Source: Floccifex porci (GTDB taxonomy: Bacteria > Bacillota_I > Bacilli_A > Erysipelotrichales > Erysipelotrichaceae). From it: a DNA stretch of 64,000 bases. A program made the position numbers and the translations under genes. Of this stretch, positions 27,011 through 36,028 are shown one piece after another. The stretch lies in assembly GCF_009696175.1 (NCBI RefSeq), contig NZ_VUMM01000001.1, positions 124,001 to 188,000 on the forward strand, read 5' to 3'. Within the stretch, counting starts at the first letter, position 1. The number at the start of each line of letters is the position of its first letter. The notes under the pieces were generated by a model. It saw only the letters and a program-made list of their open reading frames with translations. It had not been told where the DNA came from and searched no databases.

Positions 27011-27532
27011 ATGAAAATTAATATTGTAGGAAAAAACATTTCAGTTACTCAGGGATTACAGGAAAAAATCACAAAAAAATTATCAGCCCTGAATAAATAC
27101 ATCATAATTGATGATGAAGATGTGGCGAATGTATTGATTCGTACATATCCCACAAAACAGAAAATTGAGGTGACGATCCCAACAAAATATGCGATTTTAC
27201 GTGCTGAAGTAATGGATATGGATGTCTATAATGCGATTGATAAAGTTGTGGATAAATTAGAAGATCAGATTCGAAGACAGAAAACAAGACTGGAAAGAAA
27301 ACATAAAGAATCATTGGCTGAATTCTTAATGAATGAAGAAATGGATCAGGAAGAGGATATTGAAGTAAAAACAAAGTCTATCGTTCCTACCGAAATGGAT
27401 CTGGAAGAAGCAATCATGAAGATGGAATTATTAGGACATGATTTCTTTATTTATATTGATGATGAAACGAAAAAAATTGCCGTAGTCTATAAACGAAATT
27501 TAGGTGGTTATGGACTGATTGAAACCGAATAG
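27011..27532 (+). CDS. hpf: Ribosome hibernation-promoting factor, long form
   Basis: Binds the 30S decoding region and dimerises 70S ribosomes in stationary phase or stress. The N-terminal S30AE domain starts MKINIVGKNISVTQGLQEKI; the C-terminal dimerisation domain shows KSIVPTEMDLEEAIMKMELLGHDFFIY and KRNLGGYGLIE. 173 aa marks the long Firmicute type. ATG 27011 follows AGGAGG; an upstream in-frame codon has no SD. An inverted repeat TTGAAAT / ATTTCAA (26950-26974) lies in the leader. Confidence 0.94.
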   Translation: MKINIVGKNISVTQGLQEKITKKLSALNKYIIIDDEDVANVLIRTYPTKQKIEVTIPTKYAILRAEVMDMDVYNAIDKVVDKLEDQIRRQKTRLERKHKESLAEFLMNEEMDQEEDIEVKTKSIVPTEMDLEEAIMKMELLGHDFFIYIDDETKKIAVVYKRNLGGYGLIETE

Positions 27533-27536
27533 TAAG

Positions 27537-27568
27537 AAAAGATTGAAACGAAATGTTTCAATCTTTTT
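27537..27568 (+). terminator. hpf terminator
   Basis: AAAAGATTGAAAC-GAAAT-GTTTCAATCTTTT, strong stem with T tract. Confidence 0.88.
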
Positions 27569-27633
27569 AAATAAATCCCTTTTCAATTATTAATTATATG
27601 TTATAATTACGAAGTAAGAAGGAGGATTTTCCT

Positions 27634-28077
27634 ATGGGAATTATGGATAATATCAAAAACTTCGTTGCTCCAGTTGAAGATGATGAAGAAGAATATCAGG
27701 AACCTGTTCAACAAGTAGCTCAGCCAGTTGCTGCTGCAGAACCAGAACAGCAGACTCGTTATGAAAGACCAAAACGTCAGAGTGCATCGACTTTAAATGC
27801 GAATACAAAAATGGTTTTATTTGAACCAAGAAGCTTTGGAGAAGCGGAAGAAGTTGGACAGCGCTTAAAAGAAGGACGTGCTGTTGTTGTGAATTTACAT
27901 AAATTGGATCGTGAATATGCACAACGTACAATTGACTTCTTAACAGGTGTTGTTTTCGCTCTGGATGGAAAAATTCAAAAAATTGGACAGAATGTTATTT
28001 TATGTTCTCCAGCACAAATTGGAGTACAGGGTTCAATTAATTTAGGCAGTCCAGACGATTTTGACGATGCCGAATAA
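27634..28077 (+). CDS. sepF: Cell division protein SepF
   Basis: Membrane-binding partner of FtsZ at the septum. An N-terminal amphipathic start (MGIMDNIKNFVAP) is followed by a disordered acidic/Gln-Pro linker (to about residue 55) and the SepF core (KMVLFEPRSFGEAEEVGQRL; VVVNLHKLDREYAQRTIDFLTG; IGQNVILCSP). 147 aa. GGAGG upstream, and a TATAAT about 25 bp before that. Overlaps ylmH by 11 nt. In Bacillus, ylmG lies between sepF and ylmH and divIVA before ileS; neither is here. Confidence 0.93.
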   Translation: MGIMDNIKNFVAPVEDDEEEYQEPVQQVAQPVAAAEPEQQTRYERPKRQSASTLNANTKMVLFEPRSFGEAEEVGQRLKEGRAVVVNLHKLDREYAQRTIDFLTGVVFALDGKIQKIGQNVILCSPAQIGVQGSINLGSPDDFDDAE

Positions 28078-28819
28078 TCTGAATCGTAATTATAAAGGTC
28101 ATGAATTGTTTATTGCTTCTATGCAGGATCAATTTAATCTGGTGCATTTGAGGAAAAAATCAATTGTGACCTCTTTTTTAAGTTTATCACAGCAGGAAAT
28201 TATCAGACAGATTTGTCCAGATATTCTTCATTATTCGTTTTACGGAGGATTTGAAAATGCCATTCGAAAAGTATGCTGCATTCAAATAGATGACTGTGAT
28301 ACGGATTATGAGGTCTGCTGCTTATCATCAAAAATAGATTCTCGTTTTAAAGATATCAATCATAGAGATATTTTAGGTTCTTTAATGAGTCTGGGTATTG
28401 AAAGGAATCAGATTGGGGACCTGGTCATTGATCAGGGATATGTTTATATATTCTGTAAAACAAAAATCAGCGAATATATTATAAATTACTGTACTTTTAT
28501 AAAAAAAGTTCCAGTTTCTTTAAATAGAATTGATTCCTGTGAATTACATGTACAGATGTTTAAAGAAATTCATATAAATTGTGCTTCATTAAGACTGGAT
28601 GCCATTGTGGCTCAATTAGCTCATTGTTCCAGAAAAGAAGCTATGAATAAAATTCAAAGAAAAAGTGTAAAATTGAATGATATCGAGCTTGAACAAAATC
28701 GTCAATTGTGCTTAAATGATATTGTTTCGATTCATAGAATTGGAAAATTTATATATAAAGGTATTGTATCAAAAACAAAAAAAGATCGAATGATATTAAA
28801 GTTTGATCAGTTTATTTAG
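28067..28819 (+). CDS. ylmH: S4-domain RNA-binding protein YlmH
   Basis: RNA-binding protein encoded in the division gene cluster; relatives associate with ribosomes and have been linked to ribosome-associated quality control. The C-terminal S4 domain begins near residue 185 (SLRLDAIVAQLAHCSRKEAMNKI) and ends with a short beta tail. The N-terminal two thirds match the YlmH family (KGHELFIASMQDQF, FYGGFENAIRKVCC). 250 aa from ATG 28067, inside the sepF end. Confidence 0.87.
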   Translation: MPNNLNRNYKGHELFIASMQDQFNLVHLRKKSIVTSFLSLSQQEIIRQICPDILHYSFYGGFENAIRKVCCIQIDDCDTDYEVCCLSSKIDSRFKDINHRDILGSLMSLGIERNQIGDLVIDQGYVYIFCKTKISEYIINYCTFIKKVPVSLNRIDSCELHVQMFKEIHINCASLRLDAIVAQLAHCSRKEAMNKIQRKSVKLNDIELEQNRQLCLNDIVSIHRIGKFIYKGIVSKTKKDRMILKFDQFI

Positions 28820-28849
28820 CTAAGAAAAAGAAAGGTTTTATTTTACCTC

Positions 28850-29040
28850 TCATATTAGAGATATGCTGGATGGTGCAAAGCAGAATGATGTAGAATAAAA
28901 TATCACTTTGAGCTGATTTTCTGAAATAGAGTAAGAAAATCCGGAGAATTCCGTTATCAAATTGAGGGTCTTTTATATTTTATATAAAAGGAACTAAGGT
29001 GGTATCGCGCACAGGCGTCCTTAGATGGATGCCTTTTTTT
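28850..29040 (+). promoter_or_regulatory. T-box riboswitch, isoleucine (ileS leader)
   Basis: Stem I with GGATGGTGCAAAG and the specifier ATC (28902-28904), an Ile codon. T-box core AAGGTGGTATCGCG (28996-29009), then the terminator AGGCGTCC / GGATGCCT (one G-U pair) and eight T residues. It sits directly after ylmH. Confidence 0.92.
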
Positions 29041-29061
29041 TATGTATGGAAGGAGATAAAT

Positions 29062-31788
29062 ATGGATTATAAAGAAACATTACATATGCCTAAAACAGGT
29101 TTTGAAATGCGTGGAAATTTACCAAAAAAAGAGCCTGGTATTCAGAAAAGATGGAAAGATATGCATTTATATGAAAAAATGCTTTCACAAAGAGAAACGG
29201 CAAAACCGTTTATTTTACATGATGGTCCTCCATATGCCAATGGAGATATTCATTTAGGTCATGCATTAAATAAAGTTTTAAAAGATGTAATCAATCGTTC
29301 TCATTATATGATGGGAGAGAAAATCGTTTATATTCCTGGATGGGATACACATGGGTTGCCAATTGAAACAGCTGTAACTAAATTAGGATACGATCGTAAG
29401 AAAATGCCTTTGGCTGAATTCAGAAAAATCTGTCAGGATTATGCTTTAGAACAGGTTGAAAAACAAAAAGCCGGATTCCTTTCTTTAGGATCTATTGGAG
29501 ACTACGATCATCCTTATATAACACTTCAAAAAGAATTTGAAGCGTTACAGATTGATGTATTTGGAAAAATGGCTACAAAAGGTTTGATCTATAAGGGATT
29601 AAAACCTGTTATCTGGTCACCAAGTTCAGAATCTGCATTAGCGGAAGCAGAAGTTGAATATAAAGATGTAAAGAGCCCAACAATTTTTGTCAAATTTCAG
29701 GTTAAAGATGGAAAAGGGGTTTTAACCAGCGATGATTCATTCGTAATCTGGACAACAACACCTTGGACAATTCCAGCTAACTTAGGTATTTCCGTACATC
29801 CAGATTTTGAATATGCTTTAGTAAAAACAGAAAAAGGGAACTTAGTTTTATTAAATGAACTGGTTGATTCGTTATGTGATGAGTTTAAACTGGAACAAAG
29901 AGAAGTCATTAAAACATTTAAAGGTAAAGAATTTGAATATATTACTTGTGTTCATCCTTTATATGAAGATAGAGAATCGCTTGTTATGTGTGGAGAACAC
30001 GTAACAGCAGATGCTGGTACGGGTTGCGTTCATACTGCTCCTGGATTTGGTATGGATGACTTCCTGATTGGAATGAAATACAATCTTCCTGTTTATGTCA
30101 ATGTTGATGAAAAAGGATGTATGACAAAAGACTGTGGAGAATGGCTGGAAGGTCAGTATGTTGAAGATGCCAATAAAACAGTTACTATGAGATTGGATGA
30201 ACTGGGATGCTTACTGAAACTTCAGTTTATTACACACTCTTATCCACATGACTGGCGTACAAAGAAACCTGTAATCTATCGTGCAACAACTCAATGGTTT
30301 GCTTCAATTGATAAAATTCGTGATGAATTACTGGAACAGATTCATAGTGTAGAATGGACACCTTCCTGGGGCGAACAGAGAATGCATAACATGATTGCCG
30401 ATCGTGGAGACTGGTGTATTTCTCGTCAGCGTGCCTGGGGTGTACCAATTCCAATCATTTATGGAGAAGATGATACTCCATTAATTGATGAGGCAATTTT
30501 TGAACATGTTTCAAAACTGTTCGCAGAATATGGTTCTAATGTCTGGTTTGAAAGAGAAGCAAAAGATTTATTACCTGAAGGTTATACTTCTTCTCATTCA
30601 CCAAATGGAATCTTTAGAAAAGAAATGGATACAATGGATGTATGGTTTGATTCCGGTTCTTCTCATACAGGATGTATTAAAGAACGTGGTTTAGATTATC
30701 CAGTGGATCTTTATTTTGAAGGTTCGGATCAGTATCGTGGATGGTTTAACTCCAGTCTGATTGTAGGAACAGCTGTACATGGAAAAGCTCCTTACAAAGC
30801 TGTATTAAGTCATGGATTTGTTATGGATGAAAAAGGACAGAAAATGTCTAAATCTTTATGGAATGCAGTGGCTCCTGGAGAAATTACTAAAAAATATGGT
30901 GCAGATATATTGCGTTTATGGGCATGTTCTGTGGATTATCAGGCAGATGTTTCCATGGGACAGAACATTTTGAAACAAGTCAGTGATAATTATCGTAAAG
31001 TTCGTAATACATTCCGTTTCTTAATGGCAAACCTGGATAATAATGAATTTAGTAAGAAAGATTGTATTCCATTTGATCAGTTAAATGCTTTAAATCAATA
31101 CATTCTGGTACTATTAAAAGATGCTAGTGATTTTGTGATCAAAGCATATAAAGAATATCGTTTCTCTGATGTAGTAAGTTACTTATCAAATTTAATGACA
31201 AACGATTTATCAGCTTACTATCTGGATTATACTAAGGACATTTTATATATTGAAAATGTTGATTCTTTATCACGTAGAGAAGTTCAGACTGTATTATATA
31301 CAGCAGTTGATGTTCTTGCGAAATTATGGTCACCAATTTTATGTCATACATGTGAAGAAATTAATGATTTTATGCATTTTAATTCTGAATCAATTCATCT
31401 TGAATCTTTCGATGATCTGCAATTGAATTTTAACGGTAAAGATATTAAAGATAAAATGAAAGTTTTATTTGAAATTCGTAAAGATGTATTCAAAGCATTA
31501 GAAGAAAAACGTGCAGATAAATTAATTGGAAAACCATTGGAAGCAAAAGTACTTCTTCATGTTAGTGAACAGCAGAAAGCCGTTATAGATGAAATGCTGG
31601 ATAATGTTCCACAATGGTTTACTGTTTCACAGGTTGAATTTGTTCAGGATACATTACCATCCTATGAAGTATGTCAGGTACAGGTAGAAAAAGCACAGGG
31701 AAGTGTTTGTCCTAGATGCTGGAATATCACAAAAACAAGTCATGAAGATGGTTTATGTAATCGTTGTTATGATGTATTAAATAAATAA
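29062..31788 (+). CDS. ileS: Isoleucyl-tRNA synthetase
   Basis: Class I synthetase with CP1 editing domain. HIGH motif in PPYANGDIHLGHAL; editing-site TTPWTIPANLGISVHP and HTAPGFGMDD; KMSKS loop KMSKSLWNAVAP (the usual LGN is LWN here); C-terminal zinc ribbon CPRCW and CNRCY. 908 aa, bacterial type 1. The ATG at 29062 has AAGGAGAT upstream; a longer frame would begin inside the T-box terminator. Controlled by the isoleucine T-box. Confidence 0.97.
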   Translation: MDYKETLHMPKTGFEMRGNLPKKEPGIQKRWKDMHLYEKMLSQRETAKPFILHDGPPYANGDIHLGHALNKVLKDVINRSHYMMGEKIVYIPGWDTHGLPIETAVTKLGYDRKKMPLAEFRKICQDYALEQVEKQKAGFLSLGSIGDYDHPYITLQKEFEALQIDVFGKMATKGLIYKGLKPVIWSPSSESALAEAEVEYKDVKSPTIFVKFQVKDGKGVLTSDDSFVIWTTTPWTIPANLGISVHPDFEYALVKTEKGNLVLLNELVDSLCDEFKLEQREVIKTFKGKEFEYITCVHPLYEDRESLVMCGEHVTADAGTGCVHTAPGFGMDDFLIGMKYNLPVYVNVDEKGCMTKDCGEWLEGQYVEDANKTVTMRLDELGCLLKLQFITHSYPHDWRTKKPVIYRATTQWFASIDKIRDELLEQIHSVEWTPSWGEQRMHNMIADRGDWCISRQRAWGVPIPIIYGEDDTPLIDEAIFEHVSKLFAEYGSNVWFEREAKDLLPEGYTSSHSPNGIFRKEMDTMDVWFDSGSSHTGCIKERGLDYPVDLYFEGSDQYRGWFNSSLIVGTAVHGKAPYKAVLSHGFVMDEKGQKMSKSLWNAVAPGEITKKYGADILRLWACSVDYQADVSMGQNILKQVSDNYRKVRNTFRFLMANLDNNEFSKKDCIPFDQLNALNQYILVLLKDASDFVIKAYKEYRFSDVVSYLSNLMTNDLSAYYLDYTKDILYIENVDSLSRREVQTVLYTAVDVLAKLWSPILCHTCEEINDFMHFNSESIHLESFDDLQLNFNGKDIKDKMKVLFEIRKDVFKALEEKRADKLIGKPLEAKVLLHVSEQQKAVIDEMLDNVPQWFTVSQVEFVQDTLPSYEVCQVQVEKAQGSVCPRCWNITKTSHEDGLCNRCYDVLNK

Positions 31789-31790
31789 AA

Positions 31791-31833
31791 AAAATTGACC
31801 TTTTAAAGCTATGCTTTAAAAGGTCAATTTATT
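31791..31833. terminator. Bidirectional terminator between ileS and yolD
   Basis: Perfect 18-bp stem (31792-31809 / 31813-31830) with a 3-nt loop and A/T flanks; one of the strongest hairpins in the window. Its right arm lies next to the yolD stop codon. Confidence 0.9.
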
Positions 31834-32183
31834 TCATAGATATCTTTTATATAAATGATTTTGTTTTTAAATAATATATATCCGGGCTGTATATCCATCA
31901 ATAAACCGGTATCCATTCTGTAACATTCATTTTCCAAATAAGTAATATGGATATAAGGCTTAGAAGAAAGAATGCCTGAATAATAAGTTAAAATAGATTG
32001 AATCTCTTCTTTCATATTGTCATCTAATTGTACCTTTGTGGTATCTACCTGATTGATTTCATTGATTTTTTCTTCGAATCCTTTTAATGCATTAAACGGT
32101 AAAAAGATTTTTGCACGAGTATTCAAATCCATTTTGGGTTTTGAAAAAGGATAAGGAAAAGTATATAAATCTTCTTCTTTCAT
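31824..32183 (-). CDS. YolD-like protein
   Basis: Small protein of the YolD family, typically encoded with Y-family polymerases in Firmicutes and thought to act with them in SOS mutagenesis (UmuD-like role proposed). The diagnostic stretch is RAKIFLPFNALKGFEEKI near the N-terminus; the C-terminal half is a beta-rich domain (GYILFKNKIIYIKDIYEI). 119 aa. Its ATG overlaps the polymerase stop codon (ATGA), so the two are translationally coupled. Confidence 0.85.
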   Translation of the reverse strand: MKEEDLYTFPYPFSKPKMDLNTRAKIFLPFNALKGFEEKINEINQVDTTKVQLDDNMKEEIQSILTYYSGILSSKPYIHITYLENECYRMDTGLLMDIQPGYILFKNKIIYIKDIYEIN

Positions 32184-33538
32184 GCTTTATGGCCTCCAAT
32201 CTGTCTATTTCTTTCTAAAGTTGTGGCTTCCTGTTCTAAATCGGTTCCTTTTATAACGGAATTTTTTCCATAACGATTCTGAATTTCAATTAAAGTCTGA
32301 TTCAATTTTTCTTCTTTATTTTTTTCATCTATAGAATCAAATAATGAAAGTTGTTCCACTGCATCTTCTTTTGGTTTAAGAAGATTTGCGCTTAAAGAAA
32401 TTCTTCTTATGGATAAAGAAGGATCCACAAGCTTCTCATATAAAGAGAGGATAGTGTTTAGAATGATCTTTTTTGAAGATGTATAGGTAGATAAAGTAAT
32501 AGATTTAGAAACACCTTTCGGCAGTGTTCTTCCATAAGAGTCTTTTATAGATTCCCCTTTATAATTAGAAACAATTTCATATCCTATATAAAAAGAAAGT
32601 GAAATGGTTTTTAAATTCTGTTTGTGCAGGTCCATAATCATCTGTTCAATCATTTCTTTTATAATTACAGTACCTTCTTTTTTTGAATACGCTTTTGGTA
32701 ATACTTGCCCATACGATAAACTTTTCAAAGATGGTTTATAGTGTTTAATATTTTGAATCGTGCATGGTTCATAACCCCATGCATGATCAATCAATATTTC
32801 TGCATCCACTCCAAATTCTTTATAAAACCAGTTTTCGTTTTCAATGGATTCAATCGCGATATCTTTCATCGTATAGAGATGATGATTTTCTAAACGTGAG
32901 GCAATTCCTTTTCCAATACGCCAGAAATCTGTTAAAGGTTTATGATTCCATAGCTGTTTTCGATAAGAAATTTCATCTAAAAAAGCAATACGTGATCCAT
33001 ATGAATCGGGTTTTGTATGTTTTGCAACAATGTCCATACTCACTTTTGCCAGATAAAGATTTGTTCCGATTCCAGCTGTAGCCGTAATTCCGGTTGTTTC
33101 CAGGATATCTCTTAAAATCATACGACACAATGAAAAAGCATCCATTTTATATAAAGACAGATAGGGTTTTATATCAATAAATACTTCATCTATGCTATAA
33201 ACATGGATGTCCTCTGGAGAAATATATTTTGTATAAATTTTATAAATTCGACTTGAATATTCAATATATAAAGCCATTCTTGGAGTGGCGATAATGTAAT
33301 GTGGTTTGTGTCCTGTTTTTCTTTTTATTTCTTCACATTTCTGTTCCACTTCAAATAGACGACATCGACCTGGAAGCCCAAATTGTTTTAAAGAAGGAGA
33401 TACAGCCAGACAGATTGTTGTTCTGGTTCTGGATTCATCCGCAACAACTAAATGAGTTGTAAGCGGATCTAAACCTCTTTCAATGCATTCAACAGATGCA
33501 TAGAAAGACTTTAAATCAATTGCCAGATAGGAATTCAT
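32180..33538 (-). CDS. Y-family DNA polymerase (UvrX/UmuC-like)
   Basis: Error-prone translesion polymerase. The palm begins YLAIDLKSFYASVECIERG (catalytic Asp); the second catalytic site is VYSIDEVFIDI; HhH-type region is TDFWRIGKGIASRL; the little-finger domain follows. About 452 aa, longer than DinB and typical of the UvrX/UmuC group with YolD. I chose the ATG at 33538 because it overlaps the apbE stop codon (ATGA) and starts at the family N-terminus; a longer frame has no SD. No LexA site was recognised upstream of the operon. Confidence 0.92.
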   Translation of the reverse strand: MNSYLAIDLKSFYASVECIERGLDPLTTHLVVADESRTRTTICLAVSPSLKQFGLPGRCRLFEVEQKCEEIKRKTGHKPHYIIATPRMALYIEYSSRIYKIYTKYISPEDIHVYSIDEVFIDIKPYLSLYKMDAFSLCRMILRDILETTGITATAGIGTNLYLAKVSMDIVAKHTKPDSYGSRIAFLDEISYRKQLWNHKPLTDFWRIGKGIASRLENHHLYTMKDIAIESIENENWFYKEFGVDAEILIDHAWGYEPCTIQNIKHYKPSLKSLSYGQVLPKAYSKKEGTVIIKEMIEQMIMDLHKQNLKTISLSFYIGYEIVSNYKGESIKDSYGRTLPKGVSKSITLSTYTSSKKIILNTILSLYEKLVDPSLSIRRISLSANLLKPKEDAVEQLSLFDSIDEKNKEEKLNQTLIEIQNRYGKNSVIKGTDLEQEATTLERNRQIGGHKA

Positions 33539-34626
33539 TGAGTCTGGATCAAGGACACATTTTCTGGATCTGTACAATATATTTTCAGTTTTTTATACTG
33601 ATAGTCTGGAGTCTGACTTCCATTTTCGTATATCCAGATGACTTCTACATCAAAAGATAAATTGTTTACAATCTGTAAACCCTGGTCAATGGGAAGAAGA
33701 AATAAAAGGGTGCTTAATGCATCCGCATAGCTGGAATCTTTTGTGATTACCGTTACACTGCGATTGTATGTAGCAGGATATCCTGTATCAGGATCGATGA
33801 TATGGGAATATTCTGTACCATTTACAGTATAATAACGCTGATAATCGCCACTGGTGACAATGCTTACATCTTCTTTTGTATCAATTTCAAGCAATGAGGA
33901 AGATTCGTCGGGATTTTGAATGCCGATTTTCCATCCTTGTTCTTTACTGGATAGAAGAACGACATTTCCGCCTGCATTAATAAATCCATTGTCGCATCCA
34001 GCTTTGTTTAGAGCTTCTTTTACTTTTTGGGAAGCATAACCTTTTGCGATTCCACCTAAGTCAAGCTGAATATTTTCATCCAGCAGCTCAATCGTATTTC
34101 CTTCTATTCGGATTTTATCAAAACCTCTACAATTTATATCTTGCTGTATTTCATATTCGCTGGGAAGTAAACCATCTAAACCCATTTCATTTTTTTCAAT
34201 GCCTTCTATACGATATGTATGCCATAAAGATAAAAGTTTACCACTTGTAATATCAAATTTAGACTGGATATCATAAACTTCTTTTGCGATTTGAATACAA
34301 TCGATTAATTCTTCATCTACTTCTACAGGATGATGGTATCCCTGATGATTGATCGTATAGACATTTGAAAGTTCATATTCATGATATGGATCAAATAACT
34401 GATTGTAATATGTATATTTTTTACTTAAAAGGGATACATACTGATCAAATTCTTTTTTTGTACATGTAGCAGTAAAAGTAATGGCCGTATCAAAACCGAG
34501 ATTAGTTAATGTGATGCTTTGTTTTTCTGTTTTTGATTTCGGATTGGATAAATAAAATAATAGAGAAATTATAAAAATCAGGAAACAGCAAACAATCATA
34601 AACCAGGATCGAATTGTTTTTTTCAT
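33535..34626 (-). CDS. apbE: FAD:protein FMN transferase ApbE
   Basis: Transfers FMN from FAD onto Thr of target proteins, notably RnfG and RnfD, whose genes lie divergently next door. N-terminal membrane anchor (SWFMIVCCFLIFIISLLFYL, residues about 7-26) without a lipobox Cys right after. Core motifs: LGFDTAITFTA, FDITSGKLLSLW, LDLGGIAKGYA, GFINAGGNV, HIIDPDTGYPA and SSYADALSTLLFLL. About 363 aa. ATG 34626 chosen; it lies six bases after a TATAAT, so the transcript is probably leaderless. First gene of apbE-polymerase-yolD. Confidence 0.93.
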   Translation of the reverse strand: MKKTIRSWFMIVCCFLIFIISLLFYLSNPKSKTEKQSITLTNLGFDTAITFTATCTKKEFDQYVSLLSKKYTYYNQLFDPYHEYELSNVYTINHQGYHHPVEVDEELIDCIQIAKEVYDIQSKFDITSGKLLSLWHTYRIEGIEKNEMGLDGLLPSEYEIQQDINCRGFDKIRIEGNTIELLDENIQLDLGGIAKGYASQKVKEALNKAGCDNGFINAGGNVVLLSSKEQGWKIGIQNPDESSSLLEIDTKEDVSIVTSGDYQRYYTVNGTEYSHIIDPDTGYPATYNRSVTVITKDSSYADALSTLLFLLPIDQGLQIVNNLSFDVEVIWIYENGSQTPDYQYKKLKIYCTDPENVSLIQTQ

Positions 34627-34632
34627 ACCTTG

Positions 34633-34661
34633 ATTATAGTGAGTTTTCTCTGATTTGTCTA
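34633..34661 (-). promoter_or_regulatory. apbE promoter, leaderless geometry
   Basis: Minus strand TAGACA (34656-34661), 17-bp spacer, TATAAT (34633-34638), then exactly six bases to the ATG. Confidence 0.7.
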
Positions 34662-34671
34662 ATATGTGTAC

Positions 34672-34700
34672 TTGAAACAAGGGATAAATGGGACTAAAAT
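34672..34700 (+). promoter_or_regulatory. rnf operon promoter
   Basis: TTGAAA (34672-34677), 17-bp spacer, TAAAAT (34695-34700), followed by GGAGGG before the rnfC ATG. Back-to-back with the apbE promoter. Confidence 0.72.
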
Positions 34701-34723
34701 AAAGCATATTGGAGGGATAAAGT

Positions 34724-36016
34724 ATGTCACTATTTTTAGGACCCATGAGACATCATATTCCGGGAAAAAAAGAATTGACAGATGATAAACCTGTTTTAAT
34801 TTTAAAGCCGGGTAAAGAAGTCTATCTTCCTTTAATTGCAGGAAATAATACGAATTTTAATATTCTTGTAAAGGAAGGGGAAAATGTAAAAGTTGGAACA
34901 AAACTTGCAGAGACAACAAGTGGTTTTTACATTCCAATTTATTCCAGCGCATCTGGTATTTATAAAGGCTGTCAGAAAAGAATGCATAATTCATTAAAAC
35001 CACAGATGCACATGGTGATTGAATGTGATGGGCTACAGGAAAGTATTCCATCGTTTGAACCTTTGGATTATCAGAAAGCAACTCGAGAACAGTGTGTTGA
35101 TTTTGTAAAGAATGCCGGTATTGTAGGACTTGGTGGAGCAGGATTTCCTGCTTATATAAAATATTCAAAACCAGATGGTATTGAAGCTGTCATAATTAAT
35201 GCAGTAGAATGTGAACCTTATATAACAGCTGATTATAAAATGGTTATGGATCATACAAAAGATCTGATAACTGGTGCTTTAATTATGAAAAAGATGGCTA
35301 TGTGCAATACCGTTTATATCTGCATTAAAGAAAGTCATCCAGATCTGATTCAGGTTGTGAAAAATGCAGTTGTTTCAGGTGATGGTATTGAAGTTAAAGC
35401 AGTTCCTGATGTATATCCTATGGGATGGGAACGTGTTCTGGTACGTGAAGTTCTGCATAAAGAATACGATCGTTTACCAGCTCAGGCAGGAGCCATAGTC
35501 TCTAATGCAACTACGGCTATCGCAATGGCCAATGCTTTTGAAAAGGGACAGGCGATTGTTTCAAAAATGGTTACTGTATCGGGAGAAGGTATAAAAAAAC
35601 CACAGAATGTATATGTTCCGGTTGGAATGCCAGTTAAAGAAATTGTAGAAGCCTGTCATGGATACACAAGTGAAAGTGTACGACTGATTGCAGGAGGTCC
35701 TATGATGGGAAAAACGGTTGTAAATGACATGTGGGTTGTGGATCGTGCAACCAATGCCATTACAATTCTTCCTCACGTGCAGGATGATGCCATTGCCTGT
35801 TTACGTTGTGGAAAATGCAGTGATAATTGTCCAGCCGGCTTACAGCCTGTTCGTATTGCACAGGCTGTAAAAGCCAATAATACAAATGAAATGGAAAAAC
35901 GCGGTGCTTTAAGTTGTATTGAATGCGGATTGTGTTCTTATAACTGTCCTTCTCATATTGATGTTACTGAAAATGTTCGTAAAGCCAAACGTGTTTTGAT
36001 GATGAAGAAGAAGTAG
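34724..36016 (+). CDS. rnfC: Rnf electron transport complex subunit C
   Basis: Membrane-associated flavin/Fe-S subunit that exchanges electrons with NAD. N-terminal GGxxxP-type barrel region, Rossmann/NADH-binding part with GLGGAGFPAYIKY and INAVECEPYITADY, SLBB domain, and two [4Fe-4S] motifs, CLRCGKCSDNCPAG and CIECGLCSYNCPSH. 430 aa, as in clostridial Rnf. First gene of rnfCDGEA-orf-rnfB; in the complex, ferredoxin oxidation drives cation export and NAD+ reduction. Confidence 0.95.
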   Translation: MSLFLGPMRHHIPGKKELTDDKPVLILKPGKEVYLPLIAGNNTNFNILVKEGENVKVGTKLAETTSGFYIPIYSSASGIYKGCQKRMHNSLKPQMHMVIECDGLQESIPSFEPLDYQKATREQCVDFVKNAGIVGLGGAGFPAYIKYSKPDGIEAVIINAVECEPYITADYKMVMDHTKDLITGALIMKKMAMCNTVYICIKESHPDLIQVVKNAVVSGDGIEVKAVPDVYPMGWERVLVREVLHKEYDRLPAQAGAIVSNATTAIAMANAFEKGQAIVSKMVTVSGEGIKKPQNVYVPVGMPVKEIVEACHGYTSESVRLIAGGPMMGKTVVNDMWVVDRATNAITILPHVQDDAIACLRCGKCSDNCPAGLQPVRIAQAVKANNTNEMEKRGALSCIECGLCSYNCPSHIDVTENVRKAKRVLMMKKK

Positions 36017-36028
36017 GAGGTTTTTTCA

